NCBI GenBank assembly: GCA_963082975.1
Contig: OY720344.1
Location: 868,001-932,000, forward strand
Length of the DNA stretch: 64,000 nucleotides
Source of the DNA: Labia minor
Lineage: Eukaryota > Arthropoda > Insecta > Dermaptera > Spongiphoridae
Direction of reading: 5' to 3'
A program made the position numbers and the translations under genes. Below, in pieces: positions 36,752 through 49,840 of this stretch. Under the pieces are notes generated by a model. It had not been told where the DNA came from, did no database searches, and saw nothing but the letters and a program-made list of their open reading frames with translations. The first letter of the stretch is position 1. Every line of letters begins with the position of its first letter.

Positions 36752-39587
36752 GCACATTTAGAGTATTTCGAAATTTAAAATAAAACAGTAAACAGTTGAT
36801 CTATTTGATCTCCTTGAATCGAGTGGCAACGTACAACATACAGGTATCTATGCCACATCAGTGGAAGGCAAACTTGTTTCATTTGTGACCTTTCATTTTA
36901 TGAAAACTTTTATTATGGCTCTTCTGAACAGACAATATTGCAATTATAAACTAAAGTAAAGTAAAGTGTTATAATAACTTTGATTACTATGGCATTATAT
37001 TTATCAGATTCCAACACTTATTTTATTATTTTTTTTTATAAGAATATATCTATTATACGAATTATGTATCTGGCTGCTGCTGGTTATAATTACCGACTCG
37101 CCAATTATGTCTTAAACTTACTCGCTTACTCGTAATGATTAAATAAAGGTGGAATAAAAGACAATATTTAATTCAAGAAAGAGAAAATATGTTTATTTGT
37201 GAACTAGTTACAATCAATAAAATGGCCGAAAGGGGGGGGGGGAATACAATTACCTATTGACGTACATATTATACTAATATATATTTATTAATTTTTTAGT
37301 TTTATTTATTTTTTTAATTTCAGCTCATTCACATTAAAATACACTCACATCTAGCGAGACTTAGGTATATTCACCGTCAACGGGATTAATAATATATTAT
37401 TATATTGTTTTTTTTGTTTTATTTATTTATTTTTTTTTGGACGAGTGCTCTCTAACACTTTACTGTGATATTCATTAACACTCTAAAGAGAGAAAAAATA
37501 TTTGATTATTTATTAAATTTTATTATTAATATTTGTGTATTTATTTTAATATTATTTTAAAAAGATATCATCTTTGATTATTTGATGATAATAATTTATG
37601 AATTGTTTTGTTAAATTATTGTATAAATAATTTAAAATAATATTTTATATTCATATGCTATAAATGCTTTAGTCGTGGGTAAAGATATTTAAGTAAGTAT
37701 TTAAGTAATTTATATAGTCTTAATATATTATATATTAAGACTATAAAAATAAATATATTATATTATATTTAACTTATTGTTTGTCAAATAATTGAACATT
37801 CATGAATGTTAATTGAAAGTTTTAAAAAAATAAAATGATATTTTTAATATATTTAAACAAGATTCCAATCTACTCTAGTATGGATTTGGTGTCTTGCGAA
37901 ATAAACTCAATAATAAAATTTCTTCATTTTCTCCCTCATCAATTAAAAAACAGCTAAGGAGATCTGAATATAGCTTATAAATTATTTTTGAACTGTGTCG
38001 ATTCTAATAATAATATAATTAAATATATAAGGCCAAATCAGTATCGATGCGGATTTTATATAATTTTATTCTTTTCACTTAAATTCAACTGAATTTTAGT
38101 TAAAGATTAAAGATTAAACAATGGATTTAAAATAATCAATCAATTAAAATCAATTTAAATAAAATATACTACTCCTATTAATTAAGAAAACAATTTTGAA
38201 TTTATTTATTCTTTCTCAGTGGTACATATATTTTTAAACAAGTTAAGAAATGCATATTAAAATGTGTTTGAAATATTTTTCCTTTTTTTTTTTTCTCTTT
38301 TCGATGTTATTCAGAGGCCAGAGAGGGAAAACCATAATCACATAAAAGCTAAAATATATAATAATTACACCACTGTTCTTGATTTGTCTTTTATAAGAAT
38401 ATATAGAAATCCAATTAGAATGATTCAAAATGTAATGAATGTTTAATGAGTTAGCTTTAATTTGGCGAATTATTTTTGACACATCTATCTACAAGTCTAA
38501 AACCGGCCTTAATTTTTAATTTTGTCACTTGTTTAATCAAAAAAGTAATTAATTTGTTTAATCATGTCTTCCTTGTGATATATATAAAAATAATTCTAAT
38601 TTTATCTATTTCCGTTTTTAATTTCAAATAATTAATTTTTAAATTAATTTTCATTTATTAAGTCTGTTTTTTTTTTTTATTAAGAAACGTATTTTTTATA
38701 AGAAAAAATTAAAATATGCATGTAAAAAATGTATTCAATATATATGTATATATATATATATATACATATATATACATATATATTCCAAATTTTTATTATG
38801 TGCCAAAAGCACAAAATGAATTAATTAATAGTGATTATTATTATAATATAGTGAATTTATATAATTTAATATAATTTAAAGTTTATATTATACTTAAAAA
38901 CGAAAAAAAAAATCTTTTGAAAATTATATCAATCGAATCCGTTTTTTTTTATTTAATTTTTTTTTATCTATGGTATCAAAATGATACGTTAAGTATTATT
39001 ATATTTATTATATTTTTGAAGAGAGGGATTAAAATATGAGAGTTATTATTATATATATTGTGTTGTAGACAGTATTCAAGATTAATAAATACTCAATTAA
39101 ATGTTTAAAATTGGGAAAGAATGAATGAATTACATATAATATTTTGGTATTATTTGGAAATATTTGTTATAATATTAAATTTTTTCTGATATATTTAGAT
39201 AAAAATTTAATCTTTATACAACAATATTTCAGCATCATCTTTTTTTATTTCATCAAAAATAATATTTTTGTATAACAAAATGAAATAAATGTGAATATTT
39301 TCTTATTTAATAATAATAAAAATATGAACTGTATATACATTTATATATTTATCATTTAGAAATTTTTTAATATATAATTTTTGAATGGAAAAATCATATA
39401 TATATACAAAATACAATTTATTTCATAAATTTATAGATTTATTATTTAAGAAAAATCTTAATCAAGTTATATACCCACCATCATTATATATGCATGTATT
39501 AACTAATTTTCTGGGTAATTTTTTTACGATTAAATGTCAATGTGACTTATTAAACGAATCACAAAAATATTTTTTTTTTAATATTTT

Positions 39588-39622
<35 letters not shown>

Positions 39623-39823
39623 CATATTATTTTTTTTTCTTTTTTTTTTTTGTAAATTTTTAATAAATTTTCTAAAATAATCGTTTATTTCCTTGTATAA
39701 AAAATGAGACATTAATTAATTTATATTGTGTCAATAATGTTATTTTCAAATTCATTATGCATTATTATATAGATATGACTGATTTTATTATATAAAAAAC
39801 AAAAATATACATCATATGATTTG

Positions 39824-39862
<39 letters not shown>

Positions 39863-40655
39863 TGTTCCATATTTTATGTAATAATAATTTTTATAAATTT
39901 CAAGATAAAGGAGAAGAAGAAGATATAGAAAAAAAAAAAAATACTATAATATTAAATGTTACATCATTATGAAATTGTCAATCTTGTTATAATTTTTTTT
40001 GTTTTTCAATCCAATCCCACATTACCTAAAAAAGTCTAATCTTATTTAGCTACTATATAATTTATAAACAATAATTTTCTATCTCCATTAGCTAACTAGC
40101 AAAAACAATTAACCAATGACATTAAATTACGAGTAGCACATATTTATGTATGTTTCTTTTATTATCTTTGAATTTACAAAGTACTTTTAATGTATATTCT
40201 TTTAATTTGATGTATTCGTATTTCATTTTTTAAAAATTTTAATTTCCAGTTTTTCTTTTTCATTCAAATTAGCCTAATATTTATTTCTAATAGTATTAAT
40301 TGTTTTAATTTTTATTGTGGAAATACTAAAAGAGTATACAAATCTTATAAAGGTTTAGCTTAGAAAAAAAGATAAAAAATATAATAACAATATCTTGAAT
40401 GTCCCCTATTATTTTTATTGTATTGTTTTCTTCGTTCCATATTATATAAGATAAATTATTTATATTTTATTTTATTGGAAAAATGATCATTTGAATGTGT
40501 TTGTATGGGATCCAACTTAAAACTAACTATTTTTGTTTTTTAAATTATTTTGATAGACTTATAATGTTATAATATCTATTACTATAAATGAAACTAGTGA
40601 AATTTTTATCTTTTTTTATTTTAAATTCAATGAAATTATAATAATTGTTTATATT
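36752..40655. other. intergenic, FUT8 to stoned
   Basis: Long AT-rich stretch with TA and T tracts (38740-38782, 39590-39618, 39826-39860), a poly-G run at 37217-37231 and a 31-bp perfect palindrome at 37714-37744 (ATAGTCTTAATATA arms around TTA). Short reading frames here come from simple sequence. No gene or RNA is recognised. Confidence 0.5.
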
Positions 40656-41029
40656 TTGGCGGTGGCGAATGGTGATAGAAGGGTGGTTGAAACGCGCCCT
40701 ACTCATCCCCCACCCCCCACCATTCGTTTGGGAGCCTCGGTCGATAGCAAAATGCATTCATGGTGATAGGCCGGTGGTGGGTGCTCGAATTGAACAGTCG
40801 GTGTCGGTGTCGGTGTCGCCGTCGTCACCGCTGCCCTCCACTCTAGCAATTCATTTCATCCCCGAGCAATATTTATTTTTTTATTTTCATTTTCATTTCT
40901 CCTCGTTTATTATCTAAAGATATTGAACCACTCTTTTTATCTTTATTGATTAATCAAAAGGAATTTTTAATCATTCCTTTTACACGACGAGGATGAAACA
41001 ACAGCGGCTTTCTTATAAGCCTTCCATGT
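40656..41029 (+). promoter_or_regulatory. candidate promoter and 5' non-coding exon of stoned
   Basis: A GC-rich island in otherwise AT-rich DNA. It has a repeated GTCGGT unit (40797-40815), CGCCGTCGTCACCGCTGCCC, and further down GACGAGGATGAAACAACAGC, and ends at a consensus splice donor, CCAT|GTGAGTAA, at 41030. The first stnA coding exon begins with its own acceptor (44066-44067) 26 nt before the ATG, so an upstream 5' UTR exon must exist. This is the best candidate, about 3 kb away. A second GC-richer patch at 41435-41560 could be an alternative. Inference from composition and splice signals only. Confidence 0.45.
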
Positions 41030-44000
41030 GAGTAAATCTACATATTATCTATTCTATAATATCATTAATATAATATTATTAATATATAATTTAAGAAAAA
41101 AAAAAAAAAAAAATTAATTAAAAAATAAATTTGTCTATAGCAACTTGATTCATTGAAATAATATTTCATTAAATGATATTTCACATTTATATATAAATAG
41201 ATTTCAAAGAAATATATATATATAATGATATTAAATTAATATATATATATATATATATATTAAAAAAAAATCTTTTATAATAATAAAATATAAGATAGAA
41301 AAAGTAAAAAAAAAAAAAAAATATAAATGGGAAAAATATTTTTTGTATTAATTATAAAAATGTATGTATGTTTATTATAGGTGTATATAAATCTAAAAAT
41401 GAATTAAGATGGATAAATTGATATATAAGATGAAATAAAGTGAGGTCGAGAGGTGTAGGTGGAAAGAGAGAAAGGAGGAGTGGGGGGTGGAAGGTGGAAC
41501 GAGGCAGTTTACTAAATCAATACATATCGAGGCGCGCGCAGAAAATCAGATCATACTCTTTCTTTCCACCTCCATTTCCCTCTTCCTTTTTTTTCCCCCT
41601 ATTCTTTTCACTATTTTCGTTATTCCTTTATATATATATATATATATTATTTTTAATCAACTGCATATTTGTAGATCTCTTTCTTTTGATCTTTGACTCC
41701 TCTTAATTAAATATTATTCTATTTTTTTAATAAATAATTAATTGAAACCCAAAGCAAACAAAATTTTTACTTATTATCAATTCTAAACATTTTATTATTT
41801 TTGTTTTATATATGAAACATATTTATTTTTTGAAATGATTTCTATCCAAATCTTTACCTATTCTATAAAAATTGATAATTTGATTTAGGAACTGAATCTT
41901 TCTTTATGAGACAATATTTTTATAAAAGTTTAGATTTTCTTTTTAAGGATTGAATTAAAAAAAAAAAAAAAAAAATTGTTGTGGCTTTTTTCTTCTATTA
42001 ATCAAAAACAGTGACATTAATAATAGGATAACATGATTATCATACACTCTGAATAGATTGATTAAAAAAAACATTTTTAGATTGCTGTATGTTTCATTCT
42101 CTCTCTTAATATGACCCCCGATACTTGACCAAGTTATTCTTATTGATTTCTATTAGTCGTTGAACGCAGCAACCGTATTCCTCCAAACATCCATATCTTA
42201 AACTATCTCCATCCATCTTCTATTCTTTCTTAACTCTCGCACTTGATTTATTATCGTACATTGTCTACGAAGCATCCAACCACACACAACCCGGTTTCCC
42301 CACAAATAAGTTTTCTTCTCCTATTCTGATCAATCAGGTGTTCAGTAGCAGAACCGCCACCCATTTAATAATTTTAACGAAATAAGCCTTTAAAACCGCG
42401 CAACCTAATACTTGAAATCTGTTTCAATAAAGCTGGGTATCGAAATTGAATGTCAATTGATTTAATTATATGCAAATTTTAATAATTTTTATCTCGGAAA
42501 CTAGAAGAGACCGAACCATTTGCTAATTTAATAATAGTCACTTGAAATTAAAAATCGAATCCACTGGTAAAGGTTTTATGAAGCTCCCGTTTTTGCAAAC
42601 AATTACTATAATTTTTTTTTTCTTTTTTTTTTATATATATATATATATATATAAAAGTACATAGATAAAATGTATACCCTTCACTTTTAAAAAATGTAGA
42701 AGAAATATTCAAATAAAAAAAAAAAAAAAATTAAAAAACAAAAATAAGAAAAATTTAAGATAAATAAAATAATATTTGAATAATAGAAATTAAAATTAAA
42801 ATTTAAATATTATAATCATTCTTTGTTTGGGAATTGCTAGAATAGAATTGTGTAATCAATCCAATTGTAACCCGTTTAGTTGAAAAATAATTTCCTATGT
42901 GGCTTGCTCTTCAGACCTTGCTCCCTCCCCATCCGACAATCACTTATTTTTCACGTTAGGGAAACATGAATTATATAACTAACCAGATATACAATATAAA
43001 TTAATATAAATTTTGATGTACAGTGAAAATTCCGGTTTCATTAAAAATAATTCATAATTATGAATTAGAATAAAATTTTTTTTATATACAATTAAAACAA
43101 AAAATGACATCAAAAAATTACTTGCTTTTATGCCACAATAAAAAAAAAATGTTAACTTGTTAGTAACGCTTTTTAAAGAACGCTCCATAGGAGAAAACAG
43201 TTTATATTTACAACCTATAATGGCAGGCAAAACTACTAGAATATCGGCATTGGAAAGTTGCTGAGATTAAGAGAGAAAATTAAATTTTAAAAATCCATAA
43301 TTCAACAAATGTGTGAAATTCGAAAAAAGTCAATTTTTTTCAAATGCCTACTACCTCTTTCGTGTAGTATTATTATAAAATATAAAATAAGTGAATATGT
43401 AAATAAATTTTAAAATAAAATTTTAAATATAAAAAACTATTAATACCTACATTTTCAATTAAAAAAGAATGGCAAAAGGCAAATATAGAACGCGTAGTTA
43501 GTGAAGTCATTTAAAATTAAATTAAGAAAAAAAAACTAATGAAGATAATTTTTTCCGATGCAGATCGATTTTTTGTAAAAATTATCTATGGTGAGAATTT
43601 CCAAAAAAATCCATCGAGCGGTTAATTAATAAATTAATGTCAAAAATATGCAAATATAAATAAAATATGTAAATATATACAATTTTTTGCTAGTTTAATA
43701 AGATAAGATAAGATAATTAATTTAGTTATATTTTAAATAAGAACACAAAAACAATTGAATGTTTTATGGAATATACGGATTGAAACAAAATAGACGAAAA
43801 CCTTTTACATATAAACTTTCAATCAAATATGTCACTTGATGGTACAGGGGGCAGAGGCAAATTATTTTTCCCCAACCTGAAACCAATACTGATCGATTTT
43901 TTGTTATAAAAATTATCTATTGTGTGTATTTAAAAAAAAAAAAAAATTCCTTAGCAAAATATCTAATATTTTAAAAAAATAGATATAACTATCTACTATA

Positions 44001-44067
44001 TCTTATAATATGTTATTTAAAAAAAATAAAAAAAATAAAAAAAAATGTTTAATTTCATTTGATTTAG
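41030..44067. other. presumed 5' intron of stoned
   Basis: Contains a purine-rich patch (41435-41510), TA and A tracts, and at about 42150-42310 a minus-strand sequence like a LINE C-terminus (NRRWMEI, then VWRNTVAAFND). The remainder to 44060 is AT-rich with no recognised element. Confidence 0.4.
42150..42310 (-). pseudogene. probable LINE C-terminal fragment
   Basis: The minus strand reads GKPGCVWLDAS and, in a shifted frame, RELRKNRRWMEI, then DMDVWRNTVAAFND and a stop. This resembles the degenerate C-terminus of non-LTR retrotransposons elsewhere in the window, but is more diverged. Confidence 0.5.
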
Positions 44068-44093
44068 ATTGGGATTCGAGCTGGCGGAGGAAT

Positions 44094-44368
44094 ATGCACA
44101 AGATAACTAAAGGGCTGAAGAAAAAGAAAAAGGGGAAAAAAAAGTCTAAAGGAGACGAGCTTTTTGACGAGGCGGAACTCGAACGTTACCGACGTGAGCA
44201 CCAGGAGGGTGCTTCTGGCGGCGAGGGCACTGCGCCTGCCACAACCACCCACGCCGATAACGAAGAGTGGTCACGATTTAACGCACTCACCCAGGGGGTT
44301 GATTCTATTCTCAAGAAAACCCAAGGCGATTTAGATCGGATCAAATCGACAAGTTTCTTCCAAAGAAA

Positions 44369-44399
<31 letters not shown>

Positions 44400-46480
44400 T
44401 AAACACAACTTTCATCAATTTCATTTTAAAAATTAATTTTGAACATTTTATTTTATTTTATTTTTCAATTATACATTTTTATTGAAATTGAGTGAAAAAA
44501 AAAAAAAAAATATGTAGTATGTACTAGAGTTGTGATAACCATCAATTAAAAGCATGGATTGAAGCAAATCGAATAATATAAATTTTGAATTTATTATTTT
44601 TATTATATATTTTATTTAATTTTCCAGGTTGTAGAAGAAAAACCTGAACAATCCAAATCATCAACTGAATGGGTAGATTTTAAAGAACAAAAAGCACGCA
44701 AAACAGAAGTTACAACATCAACAGCAGAAGCAGCTTTTAAGAGTGAAAACAATACAACAGAAGTACAGGTAAATTGTTATTTATTCTCTATTATTAGTAC
44801 ATATTAAAAAAAAAAAAAAAAAAACATGGAAGAATATTAAATGAAATACCATATTATTTAATCAATGTCGGTGTTTTAGCTTTTGTTTGTCGCATTCTAA
44901 ATAATAATAATAATAATATTTATAATAAATTAAATCAAATCATATACACAATTTCACTTTTTTTTTTTTTTTTTTTATAAATACCCTAAATCTCTCACAT
45001 TGGATGATATTGTCTATTCATAAGTTGGAAAGAATACTACAATATTTATATAAATATTATTAAAATAAAAAAAAAAAAAAAAACAGTTCATTAATTTATT
45101 TTAAATGTAAAATTTATATTAAAATTAATAAAATTTATATGGTGACAAAATAATCTTGATTTTATCTGAAAAAGTGTGTTAAAAATGTGAATATTATATT
45201 ATTATTATATTTTAGCGAAAATTGTATTATTATAATTATTGGAAAGGAAGGGTATGTTGACAACATTGAGAAGGTCGTTGCGGACTCCCCTCAAAATCGC
45301 GAACAGAGCAAAATATCCAATTGCTCAACAACTACTATTACTACTATTTACTAGTACATTCTTTTAATAACATAATGGAACAGTTAAACCACTCGAAAAC
45401 CTTTGTCCATGAGATTGTATCGGAAGAATAGTTCATGGGAAAGATTGATGCTGAAAAAGAGGAAAAAAACTTTGTAAGGATGGGCTGGATGGAGGGGGGT
45501 GGTGCAGTCTCGAGAATTTCTAAACAACCTTAATTGCCCTTCTTAAGGATATCCCAGCCGAGAGGATGTTAATGAAAAAATCTTATAAAACATTCCTATT
45601 CGAATAGGTAAGCGCGAGGTACCATATAGTTTTTGTTAGTCATAGAAAAAACAACAAACGAGAAGCAGCCAAGCAATGCGCCTTTGGATGCAACCTGCAT
45701 ATTAGATCTGGTAATTTGGTAAACTAACTGTCTCAGCTGCAGGCGCCGTCTTAATTTGTTTGTTTTTTTTTTGTTTTTTTAATAAATAATCATACATTTA
45801 TTAAATTAAGGGGAGATAATAATTATAAATATAAATTATTCTTGTGTTTAATTAATAAGGAAATAATAAATCACTTGAAGAATAGAAAATTTTAAAAATC
45901 ATGTTTCATTTTAATTAGTTTTGAAATGGAATATCTAACACTGTCGCAAACGATTTCTAAATTTTCACATAACTATAACTAAGATTTTTTGTGTTTTTTG
46001 GTAAATTTCCAGTCCAATATCTCTTTCAGTTCTATTATGGTCCTTGGACATGCCGGTCCATCTGTTCCATCATTTCTCTTACAAAGGTTGATGGGGGGGG
46101 GGGGTGAGGGGGGGGGGGAGACAGCCTTCACGCAATTCATTACTAATTGTAAGATTTCTAGAATACGTGTATGTTTGAATTCTCCAAAGCAGTTGTAAAC
46201 ATTGCCCTTTTGATGGTGATTTCTCCCCATTAGCCAAATTAATTTTTTTGTTGAGTTAACCCACATAGAATATTGTACAAAATCATGGTTGGAAATTGTT
46301 CTCGGAAAATTTTCATTTCTTCATAACATTAACTTTATTAAAAAAATGCATAAATGAAACGAGTTGACTTGAATTCTCCACTTCATATATTAAAACATAT
46401 ATATAATTTAAAAATTATTATATTTACTACAGACAAAAACTTTATATATCTTATCAATTCTAAAATATTAAAATATATAA

Positions 46481-46534
<54 letters not shown>

Positions 46535-48219
46535 ACATAAATAAATTCTAACGAGAGCAAACCTTTTTTTTATCAAAATTTGTATAAATTTCGATTATAA
46601 CACAAAATTTTCACATATATTTAAAAAAATAATTGTATTAATACTTATTGAAACTTTTTATTTTTGGTAATAATAGATAAATTAAAAATATTTTTGATTT
46701 CAAATAAATTTTAAATTATAAATTATTTATTTATTTTTTTATAAAAGATCTATTATATAATTGTATTAATTATTATTGATTTATTTATTTTGAAGGGTTT
46801 TGAAGAGGTTGAAGAGGTTGAAGAGGAGGAAGAGGAAGAAGAAGAAGAATTTGAAGATATTTTTGATACATCTTATGTTGATGCTTTAACGAGTGGTGAA
46901 GTAAAACTCGCTTATATTCCAGACAGTCCTGAAGAAGAGGCCGAAGCTGATAAGGGTGGATTTGATCCTTTTGATACATCCAAAGTTGAGAGTATTTGCA
47001 GACAAGCTGAACAAGATAAGAAAAAGCAACTATTTAGTTTAGGTTAAAAATGGATTTTTAAAAAAAAAAAAAAAAAAATGATTATTATTATTATTAAAAT
47101 TAATATATTTGCTTTATTTTAGGATCTGCTGTTGAGGTTCTTACAGGTAAAGCTGATTCTACTGGGTCACCAAGAAAAACTCCATTAACAACTCGTCGAA
47201 GGCCACGGCCTGGAGATAGAAATCTTTTATTTGGTAGTTTTGATCAAGAAGACGAAACACTCACCACTGTAGTCTCAGCTACAGAAAGTCCGGAATTGGC
47301 CCCTAAATCCCTTTTAGACGAAGATCCAGTTACAGTTGATACTTTAGTAAAAGAATTTGAAGTTCTTGGAAGTGAAATAAAAGTACCAATTTGTGAACCA
47401 CCATTGAGACCACCACCACCAAGTCAAATCTTATTAAACAATAAAAATTATCAAGATATAAAAGAAAACGAAACTAAATTAAAAGAAAACGAAGAAGACG
47501 ACGAAGACGAATTTGCTCAACTAGCATTTGAATCAGCATCAAAAAAGAATTCTGAGGTTTTTAAAAAATCATTAACAAAAAATATAAATAAATATAATTC
47601 TTAAAAATTAAATTTAATTATTATAGGGAAATAATAATCGAGTTACTGCACCTCCGACGCCAGACGTTGCTCAGGTTTTAGAAGATTGGAGTGCATTTGA
47701 TACAACATCAAAAACAACAAGTGAAGTTGAAACATTTGACGAGGAGGCAATCCAACAGATTGTCAACGATATTGGCTCTGATCCATTTGATACAACATTT
47801 GCTGATAATATATTACCTGGAAAAGTAATTTAAATTTATTTTTAAAACATTAAAAAACAATATTTTTAAATTATACAATATATATATATATAATGAAAAA
47901 CTATTTCATTTATATTTAAAATTATTTATTTATTTAATTATTATTCAAATATATTCACTTTTTTTTTTTTTTTTTTGTTTTTGTTTTTTTTCTTATTCAT
48001 TTATAATTATTTTCATTTTGAATTCAGGTTGAGCTCCGATTAATTGAAAATGAAATTTTGGGTGGCCCTGATTTAGAATTGAATGAAGCACGAATTTTAT
48101 CAAATAACGACAGTTTTGAATTTAATCCTAGAGAAGGGGAAAAATTATCATCTGAAATAACTGCCCCATTTGTAGTAAGCATTCATATTACAGATCCAAC
48201 AGGAGAAGTTCAACAGGTA

Positions 48220-48255
<36 letters not shown>

Positions 48256-49148
48256 TATATACATATTTTTTTTTTTGGGTTTATTATTGTATATTTGTCA
48301 ATTTTTCTATAAAGACTTTATGCATTTTATGCATTTGTATTAATTTCAATCTAAAATATTTTTTTATTATTGATTTTTAGGAAGAAGAAGAGTCTTGTAT
48401 TCAATCACTCAAACCAATTCATCGTGATTTATTAGGTGGCAGTACAACCGATTTATCTAAAATCTGTGACGAACCAATAACGCCTGCTCCTGACATTATC
48501 AATTTAGAAAAAGAAGAAGAAAAAGAAGAAGAGGAAATCGATCCATTTGATACCTCTGTTGTTGATGTTATAACAGCACCTGGTAAAGCAGAACTCAAAT
48601 ATATTGAACAGGAATTACTTAAAGATTCTAAACATACACCGCCATCAATAAACGATCTTGAAGACGACGATTTTGATCCACGCGCAAGTGAACAAAATCA
48701 GCCGTCCATTAAAAGTGTATCATTTGATTTACCATCTCCAATAAAAACTGATCTTTTAGGTAATATAGTTATATATATATATATATATTATATTTAATTT
48801 ATTTTAATTTTAATTTATTAATTTTTATACAGGTTCTGACATCAATTCTTCATTTGCCTCAAAACCGTTAACGCCATATTATTCAAAGCCATCATTTTTC
48901 GCAGACGTTGATACTAAAAGTGAATTAGAAAATATTGAAAGGGACCCCTTTGATACTTCATTTGTAGCACAGATTCCACCAGGAAAGGCTGAATTAAAAT
49001 TATTGGAGTCAGAATTAATTGATTCACATCAATATTCAACTTGTAATATTAAACCGAGTTTAAGTGATCAAGATTTTAATCCAAGAGGTGACACAAACGA
49101 TCAACAAGTTTTACAACAGCCGGTAACTACGTATATTATATTTTATAA

Positions 49149-49192
<44 letters not shown>

Positions 49193-49818
49193 TCCTAATT
49201 CTTATAATAAATCTTCTTTTGTAGGTTAAAACAGATCGTCGTTTTTCGGATATATCTGGAGATAGACGACGTCCACCAACATCACTTCCATTAAAAAGCA
49301 TTGTCGTTACACCATCACTCTCACCTATCCATTCTAATCTGAATCCAGATTTTTTAACAGAAGAAGACGACGATCTAGAAATTAAACCATCAATTAAACC
49401 ATTAACACCAGCAATCGAACAATCGGATACTGAAATTGATCCGTTTGATACTTCAATAGCAGCTAATCTTGTACCTGGTAAAACAGAATTAAAAATTTTA
49501 GAATCTGAATTATTTTCATCTGAAAATAAAACAACAACAACAACAACAACAACAGGTTTAACAAGAAGTTATACAGACCAAGAATTTAATCCTAGAAGTC
49601 CTAACAAACTTCCGGAAAATTTAGATCCATCAGCTGATTTACTTAATTTACCTGACACAAGCGATCCAGGTATTAAACCGCTTACGCCTTGTATTGCAAC
49701 CGAGAATTCTAGCGAGCAAGTCGAATTCGACGATCCTTTTGATACATCTATAGCTGCTAACATATTACCTGGAAAAACAGAATTAAAACTTCTTGAGTCT
49801 GAATTAATTGGACAATAG
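44094..49818 (+). CDS. stnA: Stoned A, first cistron of the stoned mRNA
   Basis: Nine exons: 44094-44372, 44628-44768, 46796-47042, 47123-47556, 47627-47824, 48028-48216, 48381-48759, 48833-49122, 49225-49818, giving 916 residues. The N-terminus matches insect Stoned A: a Lys-rich start (HKITKGLKKKKKGKKKSKGD), then ELFDEAELERYRREH, EWSRFNALTQGVDSILKKTQ and DLDRIKSTSFFQ. In Drosophila this protein acts at synapses in endocytic recycling of vesicles, and DPF motifs bind the AP-2 ear. Here FDPFDTS/DPFDTT occurs six times plus one IFDTS; the last five sit in a repeated module with PGKAELKLLESEL, and an acidic stretch lies near residues 142-160. No Met occurs after the initiator. I chose ATG 44094 because it opens the conserved N-terminus just after an acceptor. 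The stop is 22 nt before stnB. Confidence 0.92.
45230..46320. other. unclassified GC-richer insertions in stnA intron 2
   Basis: Two patches in this 2-kb intron (45230-45760 and 45980-46290) are richer in GC than their surroundings. The second contains long poly-G runs (46092-46102 and 46109-46118) and a minus-strand open stretch with DGPACPRTIIELKEILDWKF. That stretch may be a transposon fragment; I do not recognise it. No splice signals support an exon. Confidence 0.35.
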
Positions 49819-49840
49819 ACAATAGAATATCCAATCAATC
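49819..49840 (+). promoter_or_regulatory. stoned intercistronic spacer, 22 nt
   Basis: ACAATAGAATATCCAATCAA followed by TC separates the stnA TAG from the stnB ATG. There is no ATG, splice acceptor, poly(A) hexamer or promoter-like feature in it, and both frames lie on one exon (49225-51698). stnB must therefore be translated from the dicistronic mRNA by scanning or reinitiation. GACAATAG is repeated in tandem across the stop (49811-49825). Confidence 0.8.

Noticed and set aside
40545..40917. Overlapping frames on both strands in the GC-rich island
   Set aside because: No homology; they are better explained as promoter and 5' UTR composition.
41440..41706. Frames over the purine/pyrimidine-rich patch
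   Set aside because: Low-complexity translation without a coding signature; at most a second promoter or leader region.
46785..46979. Minus-strand Leu/Pro-rich frame
   Set aside because: It is the shadow of the acidic repeat in stnA exon 3.
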